Source of the DNA: Betaproteobacteria bacterium
GTDB lineage: Bacteria; Pseudomonadota; Gammaproteobacteria; Burkholderiales; Casimicrobiaceae
Direction: 5' to 3'
Length of the DNA: 64,000 nt
Assembly (NCBI GenBank): GCA_016720425.1
Contig: JADKKQ010000006.1
Coordinates: 191,783 to 255,782 of the forward strand
Below the pieces are notes generated by a model. The model saw only the letters and a program-made list of their open reading frames with translations. It searched no databases and had not been told where the DNA came from. Both the position numbers and the translations under genes were made by a program. Below are positions 51,160 to 60,800 of this stretch, in pieces (position 1 is the stretch's first letter; every line of letters starts with the position of its first letter).

Positions 51160-51302
51160 GAGCGGCGGGGAGGCAGGGCGGTGTTTGGGATTGCCGAGAT
51201 TGTAGCATCGGCGACGTGCCGCTCCGCAGCGAGCGACGCGGCGGCGACACGGCGCACAGGCGTAAAATGCCCGGCATCGGACCCTGCGACGGAATCCCCG
51301 CG

Positions 51303-52688
51303 ATGAACGCCCAAGACACCGAAGCTTCCGCGCTGCTCGCGCTCTCGCCGCTCGATGGCCGCTACGCCGGCAAGGTGGCGGCGCTGCGCGCGCACTTCAG
51401 CGAGTTCGGGCTGATGCGCGCACGGGTCGAGGTCGAGATCGCCTGGCTGGTCGCGCTGGCCGCCGCGCCCGGCATTCCGGAGGTCGCGCCCTTTTCCGCC
51501 GCGGCGCGCGCGGAACTCGCCGCCGCGGTGTCGTCGTTCGCGACCGCCGACGCCGCGCGGATCAAGGCCATCGAGCGCACGACCAATCACGACGTCAAGG
51601 CCGTCGAGTACTGGCTGAAGGAGCGCTTCGCCGCGACGCCCGAGATCGCCGGCGTCGCCGAGTTCATCCACTTCGCCTGCACTTCCGAGGACATCAACAA
51701 CCTCGCGCACGGGCTGATGCTGGCCGCCGCGCGTCGCGAGGTGCTGCTGCCGGCGCTCGCCGGCATCGTCGACACGCTGCGGGGAATGGCGCGCGACCAC
51801 GCCGCGGTGCCGATGCTCGCGCGCACCCACGGCCAGCCGGCGACGCCGACGACGGTCGGCAAGGAGATCGCGAACGTCGTCGCCCGCCTCGCCCGCGCCA
51901 TCGCCGCGGTCGAGGCCGCGCCGCTGCCCGGCAAGCTGAACGGCGCCGTCGGCAACTACAACGCGCACGTCGTCGCCTACCCCGACGTCGACTGGGAGGC
52001 GCTCGCCGCGGGGGTCGTCGCCGGCCTCGGGCTCGAGTTCAACCGGCACACGACGCAGATCGAGCCGCACGACGGCATGGCGGCGCTGTTCGACGCGCTG
52101 GCGCGGGTCAACACCATCCTCGTCGATCTCGACCGCGACGTCTGGGGCTACGTTTCGCTGGGCTACTTCCGGCAGCGGGTCAAGGAGGGCGAGGTCGGCT
52201 CGTCGACGATGCCGCACAAGGTGAACCCGATCGACTTCGAGAATTCCGAGGGCAACCTCGGCCTCGCCAACGCGCTGCTGCGCCACCTCGCCGAGAAGCT
52301 GCCGATCTCGCGCTGGCAGCGCGACCTCACCGATTCGACGGTGCTGCGCAACATGGGCGTCGCGCTGGGCTACGCGCTGCTGGGCTGGCTGTCGCTGCGG
52401 CAGGGCCTCTCCAAGCTCGCCGTCGACGAGACGCGGATCGCGTCCGACCTCGACGCCAACTGGGAGGTGCTGGCCGAGCCGATCCAGACGGTAATGCGGC
52501 GCTACGGCGTGCCGCATCCCTACGAGCAGCTGAAGGCGCTGACGCGGGGCAAGACGGGCATCACGCGGGCGTCGCTGCACGCGTTCATCGACACGCTGGC
52601 GATACCCGCCGAGGCCCGGGAACGGCTGAAGGCGCTGACCCCGGCGACCTACATCGGGCGCGCCGCGGAGCTCGCGCGCCGCGTCTGA
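51303..52688 (+). CDS. purB: Adenylosuccinate lyase
   Basis: A 461-residue enzyme of purine synthesis, splitting SAICAR and adenylosuccinate. It has LSPLDGRYAGK at the start, the catalytic histidine in ARTHGQPATPTT, the signature loop GSSTMPHKVNPIDFENSEGN and FIHFACTSEDINN. Length and motifs match the E. coli type. A TAAAAT box (51263-51268) 35 nt before the ATG may be its -10. Confidence 0.96.
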   Translation: MNAQDTEASALLALSPLDGRYAGKVAALRAHFSEFGLMRARVEVEIAWLVALAAAPGIPEVAPFSAAARAELAAAVSSFATADAARIKAIERTTNHDVKAVEYWLKERFAATPEIAGVAEFIHFACTSEDINNLAHGLMLAAARREVLLPALAGIVDTLRGMARDHAAVPMLARTHGQPATPTTVGKEIANVVARLARAIAAVEAAPLPGKLNGAVGNYNAHVVAYPDVDWEALAAGVVAGLGLEFNRHTTQIEPHDGMAALFDALARVNTILVDLDRDVWGYVSLGYFRQRVKEGEVGSSTMPHKVNPIDFENSEGNLGLANALLRHLAEKLPISRWQRDLTDSTVLRNMGVALGYALLGWLSLRQGLSKLAVDETRIASDLDANWEVLAEPIQTVMRRYGVPHPYEQLKALTRGKTGITRASLHAFIDTLAIPAEARERLKALTPATYIGRAAELARRV

Positions 52689-52752
52689 GCTCCAGCCGAA
52701 ATCGGGGTCAGACAAGGCTGCTCGCCGCCCCTTCGCCAGTTTCCTGTTGGCG

Positions 52753-53394
52753 TCAGCGGCCGCGCGCGGCCCGGTGCTCGCGCCACCAGGTCGACGCGAC
52801 CGGGATCAGCGACACCGCCACGATCCCCACCACGATCAGTGACAGGTTGTTCTTGACCCAGGGGATGTTGCCGAACACGTAGCCGGCGTAGACCAGCGAC
52901 GAGATCCACAGCACGCCGCCGATCAGGTTGAAGCTCAGGAACTTGCGGTAGGTCATCCCGGCGACCCCGGCGAGGAAGGGCGCGAAGGTGCGCACGATGG
53001 GGACGAAGCGGCCGATGATGATGGTGACGCCGCCGTACTTGTCGTAGAACGCCTGCGTGCGCCGCAGGTGCTCCTGCCTGAACCAGCGGGAATCCGGCTT
53101 GTCGAATACCTTAGGTCCGATGTAGCGCCCGATCGAGTAGTTGACCGTGTCGCCGAGCACGGCGGCGACGACCAGCAGGCCCACCAGCGCGTGGACGTTG
53201 AGCCCCGCCGTCGCGACCACGGTGCCGGAGATGAAGAGCAGCGAGTCGCCGGGCAGGAACGGAAACACGACCAGCCCGGTCTCCGCGAAGATCACGACGA
53301 ACAGCAGCCCGTAGAGCCAGGGCCCGTACTGCAGCGCGAGCGCGGCGAGCGTCTTGTCCAGCGCCAGCAGCGAGTAGATGAACGTTGTCAGCAT
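52753..53394 (-). CDS. DedA-family membrane protein
   Basis: A 213-residue protein of the DedA/SNARE-associated family. Seen are the motif FAETGLVVFPFLPGDSLLF (about 37), the arginine-containing FVPIVRTFAPFLAGVAGM and several membrane spans. Relatives flip undecaprenyl phosphate or other lipids and support proton balance. It lies 92 nt after secF on the same strand. Confidence 0.9.
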   Translation of the reverse strand: MLTTFIYSLLALDKTLAALALQYGPWLYGLLFVVIFAETGLVVFPFLPGDSLLFISGTVVATAGLNVHALVGLLVVAAVLGDTVNYSIGRYIGPKVFDKPDSRWFRQEHLRRTQAFYDKYGGVTIIIGRFVPIVRTFAPFLAGVAGMTYRKFLSFNLIGGVLWISSLVYAGYVFGNIPWVKNNLSLIVVGIVAVSLIPVASTWWREHRAARGR

Positions 53395-53486
53395 CGCGGT
53401 CGCGGCGGGGCGGTCGGGAAGGGGGCGGATCCAGCGGAAGCGGGCGGCGGGCGCGGGGTGGTCGCAGCGCGCCGGGTCGCCCGGCG

Positions 53487-54428
53487 TCAGGGAACGATCT
53501 TCTCGCCCTCGAGGCCAGGCTTCTTCTCGGGCTTGACGAGGTCCTCGCGCGAGACGCCCATCCACATCACCAGCGGCGCCATCACCAGCACCGACGAGTA
53601 GATGCCGAACAGGATGCCGATGGTGAGCGCCAGCGCGAAGTAGTGCAGCGTCTCGCCGCCGAAGAGCAGCATCGACGTCACCATCAGCTGCGTGCTGCCG
53701 TGGGTGATGATCGTCCGCGACATCGTGCTGGTGATCGCGTTGTCGATCACGTGCGTCACCGAGGCCTTGCGCATCTTGCGGAAGTTCTCGCGGATCCGGT
53801 CGGCGACCACCACCGACTCGTTGACCGAGTAGCCCAGCACGGCGAGGATCGCCGCCAGCACCGGGAGCGAGAACTCCCACTGGAACAGCGCGAAGAAGCC
53901 GAGAATGATGACGATGTCGTGGAGGTTGGCGATGATCGCCGCGACGGCGAAGCGCCACTCGAAGCGCATCGCCAGGTAGCCGACGATGCCGGCCGACACC
54001 AGCAGCAGCGCGAGCGCACCGTTCTCGAACAGCTCCTTGCCGACCTGCGGGCCGACGAACTCGACGCGCTGCTGGGTGGCCGTGGGGTCGTCGGCCTTCA
54101 GCGTGTTCATCACCTGCTCGGAGAGCTTGGCGCTGGAGATGCCCTCCTTCAGCGGCAGGCGGATCAGCGCGGTGTTGGAGGTGCCGAACGACTGCGCCGA
54201 GTACTCGCCGAGGTTGAGCTTGTCCACCGCCGCGCGCAGGCGGTTGAAGTCGACGGCGTGGCCGTAGCTGACCTCGATGACGGTGCCGCCGCGAAAGTCG
54301 ACGCCGAGGTTGAGCCCGCGAGTGGCGAGGAAGAACACCGCCAGCACGAAGGTGATCGCCGAGATCACGTTGAAGATCAGCGCATACCGCATGAACGGGA
54401 TGTCGCGCCTGAAGCGGAAGAATTCCAT
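53487..54428 (-). CDS. secF: Protein translocase subunit SecF
   Basis: A 313-residue subunit with a first span near residue 20, the GVDFRGGTVIEV motif (about 42), a periplasmic domain and five further spans carrying GYSVNESVVVADRIRE and STMSRTIITHGST. With SecD and YajC it uses the proton gradient to finish protein export. It follows secD by 48 nt. Confidence 0.96.
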   Translation of the reverse strand: MEFFRFRRDIPFMRYALIFNVISAITFVLAVFFLATRGLNLGVDFRGGTVIEVSYGHAVDFNRLRAAVDKLNLGEYSAQSFGTSNTALIRLPLKEGISSAKLSEQVMNTLKADDPTATQQRVEFVGPQVGKELFENGALALLLVSAGIVGYLAMRFEWRFAVAAIIANLHDIVIILGFFALFQWEFSLPVLAAILAVLGYSVNESVVVADRIRENFRKMRKASVTHVIDNAITSTMSRTIITHGSTQLMVTSMLLFGGETLHYFALALTIGILFGIYSSVLVMAPLVMWMGVSREDLVKPEKKPGLEGEKIVP

Positions 54429-54476
54429 GGACTCTGCTCGGTACGTTGATGCGGAAGGGCCGGAGGGCGCCGGGCG

Positions 54477-56357
54477 CTACTTGCCGGCGGGCGTGCCCGG
54501 CGTCGCGGGCGTGGTCGCGGCCGGACGCCAGATCTGGCCGATCGAGATCTTCTCCAGCTTCTTGCGCCCGCCGTAGATCAGGTTGACCATGCCGCGGGAG
54601 ACGAACACCGCCGAGAACATCGACGTCATGATGCCGAGGCAGTGGACGACGGCGAAACCGCGCACCGGGCCGGAGCCGAAGATGAACAGCGCGATGCCGG
54701 CGATCAGCGTGGTGACGTTGGAGTCGAGAATCGTGCCCCAGGCCCGCTCGTAGCCGGCCTGGATCGCCGCGTGCGGCGTGGCGCCCCAGCGCAGCTCCTC
54801 GCGGATCCGCTCGTTGATGAGGACGTTGGCGTCGATCGCCATGCCCAGCGTCAGCGCGATGGCGGCGATGCCCGGCAGCGTCAGCGTCGCCTGCAGCATC
54901 GACAGCAGCGACACCAGCAGCAGCAGGTTGACCGTGAGCGCGATGGTCGAGATCAGGCCCATCAGCACGTAGTAGGCGCAGATGAACAGCGACAGCACGA
55001 TGAAGCCGTAGGTCACCGAGTTGAAGCCCTTGTCGATGTTCTCCTTGCCCAGCGACGGGCCGACGGTGCGTTCCTCGGCGATCTCCATCGGCGCGGCCAG
55101 CGCGCCGGCGCGCATCAGCAGCGCGATGTCGTTGGCCTCGCGCGTGGTCATCCGGCCGCTGATCTGCACCCGGCCGCCGCCGATCTCCTCGCGGATCACC
55201 GGCGCGGTGATGACCTCGGCCTTGCCCTTTTCGACCAGCACGATGGCCATCCGCTTGCCGACGTTCTCGCGCGTGACCTCCTTGAAGATCCGCGCCCCGG
55301 TGCCGTCGAGGTTGACGTGCACGGCGGCCTCGTTGTTGCGCTGGTCGAAGCCCGGCTGGGCGTCGTTGATGCGGTCGCCGGTCAGCACCACCTGCCGCTT
55401 GACCAGCACCGGCGAGCCGCTGCGCTCGGTGAAGAGGTCGCTGCCGAAGGGCACCTGCCCGGCGAGCGCCTGCTCGATCGCGCCGGGTTCCTCGTTGACC
55501 ATGCGGATCTCCAGCGACGCGGTGCGGCCGAGGATGTCCTTGGCGCGGGCCGTGTCCTGCACGCCGGGCAGCTGGACGACGACGCGGTCGGCACCCTGCT
55601 GCTGGATGATCGGCTCGGCGACGCCGAGCTCGTTGACGCGGTTGCGCAGGATGGTGATGTTCTGCTGCACCGCGCCGTCCTGGATGCGTTTTTGCGCCTC
55701 GGGCTTCAGCGTCGCGGCCAGCCGCAGGTCGCCGCCGGCGGCGTCGGTGTCGCGCAGCACGAGGTCGGGGAATGCCTTCTCGATCTCCAGCCGCGACCGC
55801 GTCCGCTCGGCGTCCTCGCGGAAGCGGATGACGACGTTGTTGCCTTCGCGGCCGACGCCGCTGTACTGCACCTTCTTCTCGCGCAGCAGCGAGCGGATGT
55901 CGGTGGTGTAGCGGTCGGCCGCCTTCTCCAGCGCCGCCTTCATGTCGACCTGCAGCAGGAAGTGCACGCCGCCGCGCAGGTCGAGGCCGAGGTACATCGG
56001 CAGCGCGCCGATCGCCGTCAGCCACTGCGGCGACGCGGACAGCAGGTTGAGGGCGACGATGTAGTTGTCGCCGAGCGTCGCCTGAAGCGCGTCGCGGGCC
56101 TTGATCTGGGTGTCGGTGTCGGACAGGCGCACCTTGATGCCGGTGGCGTCGAGGGCGGCGCCGCGGTAGGGGATCTTCGCCGCGGCGAGCGCGCTCTCCA
56201 CCTGCACCAGCAGGCCGCTGTCGATCTTGACGGTGGCCTTGGACGAGGACACCTGGACGGCCGGCACCTCGGGGAAGAAATTGGGCAGCGTGTAGAGGAG
56301 GCCGATCAGCAGCGCGGCGCCGATGACCAGGTACTTCCAGAGCGGGTAGCGGTTCAT
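54477..56357 (-). CDS. secD: Protein translocase subunit SecD
   Basis: A 626-residue subunit. N-terminal span (about 7-27), GLDLRGGVHFLLQVD (about 122), large periplasmic domains, then six spans with GMAIDANVLINERIREEL and the terminal RGMVNLIYGGR. It starts at the ATG 56357, the usual MNRYPLWKY beginning. It is 115 nt after yajC. Confidence 0.96.
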   Translation of the reverse strand: MNRYPLWKYLVIGAALLIGLLYTLPNFFPEVPAVQVSSSKATVKIDSGLLVQVESALAAAKIPYRGAALDATGIKVRLSDTDTQIKARDALQATLGDNYIVALNLLSASPQWLTAIGALPMYLGLDLRGGVHFLLQVDMKAALEKAADRYTTDIRSLLREKKVQYSGVGREGNNVVIRFREDAERTRSRLEIEKAFPDLVLRDTDAAGGDLRLAATLKPEAQKRIQDGAVQQNITILRNRVNELGVAEPIIQQQGADRVVVQLPGVQDTARAKDILGRTASLEIRMVNEEPGAIEQALAGQVPFGSDLFTERSGSPVLVKRQVVLTGDRINDAQPGFDQRNNEAAVHVNLDGTGARIFKEVTRENVGKRMAIVLVEKGKAEVITAPVIREEIGGGRVQISGRMTTREANDIALLMRAGALAAPMEIAEERTVGPSLGKENIDKGFNSVTYGFIVLSLFICAYYVLMGLISTIALTVNLLLLVSLLSMLQATLTLPGIAAIALTLGMAIDANVLINERIREELRWGATPHAAIQAGYERAWGTILDSNVTTLIAGIALFIFGSGPVRGFAVVHCLGIMTSMFSAVFVSRGMVNLIYGGRKKLEKISIGQIWRPAATTPATPGTPAGK

Positions 56358-56472
56358 GGGGAGAGGCTTCGAGAGATCAGGGCGACGGCCTGCGCGGGGA
56401 AGTTGCGGCGACTGCGGCGCCGCTCGCGGGCCGCAGTCGGGGTGGGCGGCCGCGGGGGCCGCCGGCACGGGC

Positions 56473-56805
56473 CTACAGCGCCTTGATCGTGCCCTTGGGC
56501 AGCAGCTGCGCGACCGACTGCCGCTGCACGGTGATCTCGACGTTCGGTGCGACCTCGAGCGCCGCGTACTGGTCGGTGAGCTTGCCGATCTTGCCGACGA
56601 TGCCGCCGGCGGTCACGACCTCGTCGCCCTTCTGCAGCGCGCCGAGCATGGCCTTCTGCTCCTTGGCGCGCTTCTGCTGCGGGCGGATCAGCAGGAAGTA
56701 GAACACCACGAAGATGGCGATCATCGGCAGGAAGGCCATCAGGTCGGTGCCGCCGGAGGCGGCCGCCTGGGCGTGGGCGGAACTGAAGAGCAGCGATGCG
56801 AGCAC
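56473..56805 (-). CDS. yajC: Preprotein translocase subunit YajC
   Basis: A 110-residue protein with a single span (LMAFLPMIAIFVVFYFLLIRP) followed by the cytoplasmic tail GDEVVTAGGIVGKI. It starts with GTG, supported by GGAGG 8 nt upstream. The frame overlaps the apparent 3' end of tgt. A TAAAAT box on the minus strand at about 56924-56919 may be a -10 for yajC-secD-secF. Confidence 0.93.
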   Translation of the reverse strand: MLASLLFSSAHAQAAASGGTDLMAFLPMIAIFVVFYFLLIRPQQKRAKEQKAMLGALQKGDEVVTAGGIVGKIGKLTDQYAALEVAPNVEITVQRQSVAQLLPKGTIKAL

Positions 56806-58097
56806 GTTCGAATCCTCCGTCGTTGGCTGACACGGCGCGGGCGATGGCGCGGAACGCGGGGGGTCGGCGATGCCGGCCCGCCGGCCGGCTTGCCGGGCGC
56901 GATGACGTAACTATCTATTTTACCGCGGCCCCCCCGGCGCTTCGTTCGCGAAGCGGCGCGGGGGGCGGCGTCGGCGTCGCCGCGGGGTTCGTCGCCGCGG
57001 GCGCGGTCGGCGCGGAACTGCGCCGACCAGGCGTCGAACGTGCCCGCCGCGATCGCGGCCCGCATCTCGGCCGTCAGCGTCAGGTAATAGTGCAGGTTGT
57101 GCAGCGTGTTGAGGCGCGCGCCGAGGATCTCGTTCACGCGCTGCAGGTGGTGGAGGTAGGCGCGCGAATGCCGGCGGCAGGTCGGGCAGGCGCAGGTCGG
57201 GTCGAGCGGCCCGGTGTCGGTCCGGTGGCGGGCGTTGCGGATCTTGACGTCCCCGTAGCGGGTGAACAGCCAGCCGTTGCGCGCGTTGCGCGTCGGCAGC
57301 ACGCAGTCGAACATGTCGACGCCCGCGGCGACGCCGGCGACGATGTCCTCCGGCGTCCCGACGCCCATCAGGTAGCGCGGTTTGTCGGCCGGCAGCCGCG
57401 GCGCGGTGTGATCGAGGATGCGCAGCATCTCGTCCTTCGGTTCGCCGACCGACAGCCCGCCGATCGCGTAGCCGTCGAAGCCGATGCCTTCGAGCCCCTC
57501 GTGCGAGAGGTCGCGCAGGTCCTCGTGCATGCCGCCCTGGACGATGCCGAACAGCGCGTTCGGATTGGCGAGGGCATCGAAGGTCCGGCGCGATCGGGCC
57601 GCCCAGCGCAGCGAGAGCTCCATCGACCGCGCCGCCTCGTCGCGCGACGCGGGATAGGGCGTGCACTCGTCGAAGATCATCACGACGTCGGAGTCGAGCG
57701 TGCGCTGCACCTCCATCGACACTTCGGGGGTGAGCAGCAGCCGGTCGCCGTTGACCGGCGAGGCGAAGGTGACGCCCTCCTCGCCGACCTTGCGCAACGC
57801 GCCGAGGCTCCACACCTGGAAGCCGCCCGAGTCGGTCAGGATCGGCCGCTCCCAGCCCATGAACCGGTGCAGGCCGCCGTGGGCCGCGATCACTTCGCGG
57901 CCCGGGCGCAGCCAGAGGTGGAAGGTGTTGCCGAGGACGATCTGCGCGCCCTGCGAGACGAGCTCGTCGGGCGCCATCGCCTTGACGGTGCCGTAGGTGC
58001 CCACCGGCATGAAGATCGGCGTCTCGACGATGCCGTGGGCGAGCTGCAAGCGGCCGCGCCGGGCGCGGCCCGCCGTGGCGAGAACCTGGAAACGCAT
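56739..58097 (-). CDS. tgt: Queuine tRNA-ribosyltransferase with abnormal C-terminal tail
   Basis: The enzyme core (about residues 1-375) is complete: TDSGGFQVWSL with catalytic aspartate, GIVQGG, IGGLSVGEP, the second catalytic aspartate in DMFDCVLPTRNAR and the zinc site CACPTC...H. It exchanges guanine for preQ1 at the wobble base of tRNAs. The open frame runs on to 452 residues with a low-complexity Arg/Pro-rich tail and overlaps yajC by 67 nt. A change of one base in the seven-C run at 56929-56935 would stop translation almost at once, so the natural end is probably near 56920-56925. Confidence 0.9.
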   Translation of the reverse strand: MRFQVLATAGRARRGRLQLAHGIVETPIFMPVGTYGTVKAMAPDELVSQGAQIVLGNTFHLWLRPGREVIAAHGGLHRFMGWERPILTDSGGFQVWSLGALRKVGEEGVTFASPVNGDRLLLTPEVSMEVQRTLDSDVVMIFDECTPYPASRDEAARSMELSLRWAARSRRTFDALANPNALFGIVQGGMHEDLRDLSHEGLEGIGFDGYAIGGLSVGEPKDEMLRILDHTAPRLPADKPRYLMGVGTPEDIVAGVAAGVDMFDCVLPTRNARNGWLFTRYGDVKIRNARHRTDTGPLDPTCACPTCRRHSRAYLHHLQRVNEILGARLNTLHNLHYYLTLTAEMRAAIAAGTFDAWSAQFRADRARGDEPRGDADAAPRAASRTKRRGGRGKIDSYVIAPGKPAGGPASPTPRVPRHRPRRVSQRRRIRTCSHRCSSVPPTPRRPPPAAPT

Positions 58098-58145
58098 GGA
58101 CGGCGCTGGGGACGGGCGGCGCGCGGCGGCCGGGGAACGCGCGAC

Positions 58146-59057
58146 TCAGCGCCGCCGGATCAGCCGGCGACGGTCACGCAGCCCGAGCACGGCGAGCGCC
58201 AGCACCAGCGCGCCCAACGCGAAGTCGGACAGCGTCGGCACGTCCTTCGCGCCGGTGTCGATGGAATGGTCGGAGCAGCCGGTGGCGGCGAAGTCGAAGG
58301 CGTTCTGCCAGGCGCGATAGAAATCGCCGCCGTAGTCGACGCCGAAGACCCCCAGCGTGGCGTAGTGGGGCGCGATTCCGATCTGGATCACGCAGGCGGG
58401 TCCGGTCACGCGGTAGGCGATCGCGGGATCGGGGTTGCTGCGCGCGTTGGGCTGCTGCCAGCGCGCCACCACGACCGTCCCGGGCTTGGCCTCGTTGCCG
58501 CCGGCCCACTGGGTGCCGAACAGCGTCGTCACCTGCTGCGTCAGCGGGTGCGCGACCGTCGCCGTGGCGTCGAGGCTGCGCGCCTGCCCGTTCGGCGTCG
58601 GTACCGCGATGCCGTCGGTGGTGCTGGGATCGAGCGCCTCAAGCGCGCCCCAGCCGCTGCCGCCGGCGTCGCTGCGCTGCTGGTCGTAGAACGTGCCCAG
58701 GACCACGGTCCGGCCGGTGTTCGCGAAATCCGCCGCGACGTTGCCGACCGCGGGCGCGGTGGGGAAGTTGAGATCGGCGTACACCAGCAGCACGTCGAAG
58801 GCGTCGGTCAGGCTGGCGAGCGTCGGCGCGGCGCCGCTCACGTCGACTGCCGTGAACGTGTGTCCGGACAACCGGCTGTTGAAGTCCGCGGCCGCTTCGT
58901 TGAAATAGCGGTTGGAGAGCACGCCGACGCGTGCCGCCTCGACCTGCCCCGCACCGACGGCGAAGAGCAGCACGGCCAGGCCGACGCGCAGGCCGGCGAT
59001 CATCGGCGGGAGGCGCGCGCCCGAGGCGCGACGTCGCGTGCTTTTGTCATGGTTCAC
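58146..59057 (-). CDS. IPTL-CTERM surface-sorted protein
   Basis: About 300 residues from a GTG (a shorter form would begin at the ATG at 59003). It has an N-terminal signal segment (IAGLRVGLAVLLFAVGAG), a middle region with no recognised catalytic motif, and the C-terminal tripartite sorting signal: VPTLS, then a hydrophobic span (FALGALVLALAVLGL), then an Arg-rich tail. This matches IPTL-CTERM proteins, thought to be anchored or processed at the cell envelope. It splits the usual queA-tgt pair. Confidence 0.78.
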   Translation of the reverse strand: MNHDKSTRRRASGARLPPMIAGLRVGLAVLLFAVGAGQVEAARVGVLSNRYFNEAAADFNSRLSGHTFTAVDVSGAAPTLASLTDAFDVLLVYADLNFPTAPAVGNVAADFANTGRTVVLGTFYDQQRSDAGGSGWGALEALDPSTTDGIAVPTPNGQARSLDATATVAHPLTQQVTTLFGTQWAGGNEAKPGTVVVARWQQPNARSNPDPAIAYRVTGPACVIQIGIAPHYATLGVFGVDYGGDFYRAWQNAFDFAATGCSDHSIDTGAKDVPTLSDFALGALVLALAVLGLRDRRRLIRRR

Positions 59058-59160
59058 AGAGTATAGGGAATGCGCCGAAAGAGCGATGCCGCCGGGCTGG
59101 AAAAGCTTCCCTTTGCCGCATTACGTTGTCAAAAACACAGCGACCGCCCGGTTTGTCGTC

Positions 59161-59183
59161 AACAGGAGACATTTTCTCCTGTT
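59161..59183. other. Hairpin in the queA-IPTL gene gap
   Basis: AACAGGAG (59161-59168) pairs perfectly with CTCCTGTT (59176-59183) around a 7-nt loop, in an AT-richer stretch just after the queA stop. There is no T-run, so it is either a weak terminator or an operator for the downstream gene. Confidence 0.4.
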
Positions 59184-59204
59184 TGCATTTGGCGACGCGG
59201 CGGC

Positions 59205-60248
59205 TCAGGAGGGATCCCGCTCGACCAGCATCGCGTCGCCGTAGCTGAAGAACCGGTAGCGCTGGGCAATCGCGTGCCGGTAGGCGGCGCGCACCGACGC
59301 GCAGCCGCCCAGCGCCGACACCAGCATCAGCAGCGTCGATCGCGGCAGGTGAAAATTGGTCAGCAGGCGGTCGACGACGGCGAAGCGATAGCCGGGGCGG
59401 ATGAACAGCGCTGTTTCCGCCTCTATGGCACGCAGCACGCCGTCGGGTCCGCTGGCCGCTTCGAGCGCGCGCAGGCTGGTGGTGCCGACCGCGGTGACGC
59501 GACCCCCGCGAGCGCGGGCCCGCGCGACCGCGGCGACCGTGTCCGCCGGGATCCGGTATCGCTCGGCGTGCATCCGGTGCGCTGCGATGTCCTCGGTCTG
59601 CACCGGCTGGAACGTTCCCGCGCCGACGTGCAGCGTGACCCAAGCCAGCTCCACGCCGGCGTCGCGCAGCGCAGCGAGCAGCGGCAGGTCGAAGTGCAGT
59701 CCCGCGGTCGGTGCGGCGACGGCGCCGGGATGGCGCGAATAGACCGTCTGGTAACGCGTCTCGTCGTCAGCGGTCGCGTCCCGCGCGATGTACGGCGGCA
59801 GCGGCACCGCGCCGTGGCGGTCGAGGTAATCGGGCAGCGACGCGACACCGGCGAGGCGCAGGCGAAAGAAGCGGTCGCTGCGCTCCAGCACGGTCGCCTC
59901 GACGCCCCCGGGCAGCCGGATCGACTGGCCCGGACGCGGCGCGTGGCTGGCGCGGATCTGGAACAGCGCTTCGTCGGCGCCGAGCAGGCGCTCCAGCAGC
60001 AGTTCGACCTTGCCGCCGGTGGATTTCGTGCCTGCGAGCCGTGATTTCACGACCCGCGTGTCGTTCAGCACCAGCAGGTCGCCGGCGCGCAGCAACTGCG
60101 GCAAGTCCTGGAAACGGCGGTCCGTCAGCACGTCGCCGGCCACGTGCAGCAGCCGACTGCCGGTTCGCTCGGGCGGCGGAACCTGGGCGATCAGCTCCGG
60201 CGGCAGCGCGAAGTCGAAATCGGACAGCGTGTAGTCGCCGGGCACCAT
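59205..60248 (-). CDS. queA: tRNA preQ1(34) S-adenosylmethionine ribosyltransferase-isomerase
   Basis: A 347-residue enzyme making epoxyqueuosine in tRNA from preQ1 and the ribosyl part of SAM. Typical motifs are DFDFALPPELIAQ, LLVLNDTRVVKSRL, PTAGLHF, VTLHVGAGTFQPV and NFHLPRSTLLMLVSA. The ATG at 60248 gives the usual N-terminus. Tgt, the enzyme one step earlier, is encoded just downstream. Confidence 0.95.
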   Translation of the reverse strand: MVPGDYTLSDFDFALPPELIAQVPPPERTGSRLLHVAGDVLTDRRFQDLPQLLRAGDLLVLNDTRVVKSRLAGTKSTGGKVELLLERLLGADEALFQIRASHAPRPGQSIRLPGGVEATVLERSDRFFRLRLAGVASLPDYLDRHGAVPLPPYIARDATADDETRYQTVYSRHPGAVAAPTAGLHFDLPLLAALRDAGVELAWVTLHVGAGTFQPVQTEDIAAHRMHAERYRIPADTVAAVARARARGGRVTAVGTTSLRALEAASGPDGVLRAIEAETALFIRPGYRFAVVDRLLTNFHLPRSTLLMLVSALGGCASVRAAYRHAIAQRYRFFSYGDAMLVERDPS

Positions 60249-60429
60249 CGGGCTGCGGGGAGGGGGAGGAGTTCCGGGGAGGCACGAACCGATCCCAACC
60301 CGATGCTCGGACCGGGATCGTGTCGACACAAGGGCACAGGGCCTCCCGCGTACCCCTTGGCGCAAACGCTGCAGGGGGGGCCGGAGGCGCGGGCGCGATT
60401 ATGCCATGCAGGCGAACGTCAACCCCTGA

Positions 60430-60800
60430 CTGCGCCGCGAGCGGCGGACCGCCGGACCCTGCGGTCTCGTCGGCTTCTTCGGCGACCGGTGGGCAACGAA
60501 CGTCGACCCGCACCTGCACCGGCAGGCGCTGGACACGTCGCCGCCGTCGGCCAAAGCGATGCTCGGAATGCCGAGTGTGTGCGCCGAGTTCGAGCAGTCG
60601 ATCATTCATGAGAGGGTGAAGGCGACGCTTGCCGGGGCGCGCTCCAGGAGAACGACGCTTGGTCGGACCAGGGTGATTCGCGAGGTCGAGGATCGTGTCC
60701 GCAGACTTGCCTCCCAGGGGACAGGCGGAGTGAAGACTGGCCGGATGCATGGGGTCGGCGTCAGCGTAGTGCAGCGAGTTCTCGACGCGGCGAAGCGCCG
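60430..60800 (+). pseudogene. Serine recombinase (resolvase/invertase) remnant
   Basis: The frame after a stop at 60427 reads HLHRQALDT, then EFEQSIIHERVKATLAGAR (part), LGR and HGVGVSVVQRVLDA. These match the second half of the catalytic domain, the long E-helix and the C-terminal helix-turn-helix of small serine recombinases. The N-terminal region with the active serine is missing, so the gene is not functional. It marks the start of a lower-GC accessory stretch. Confidence 0.7.
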
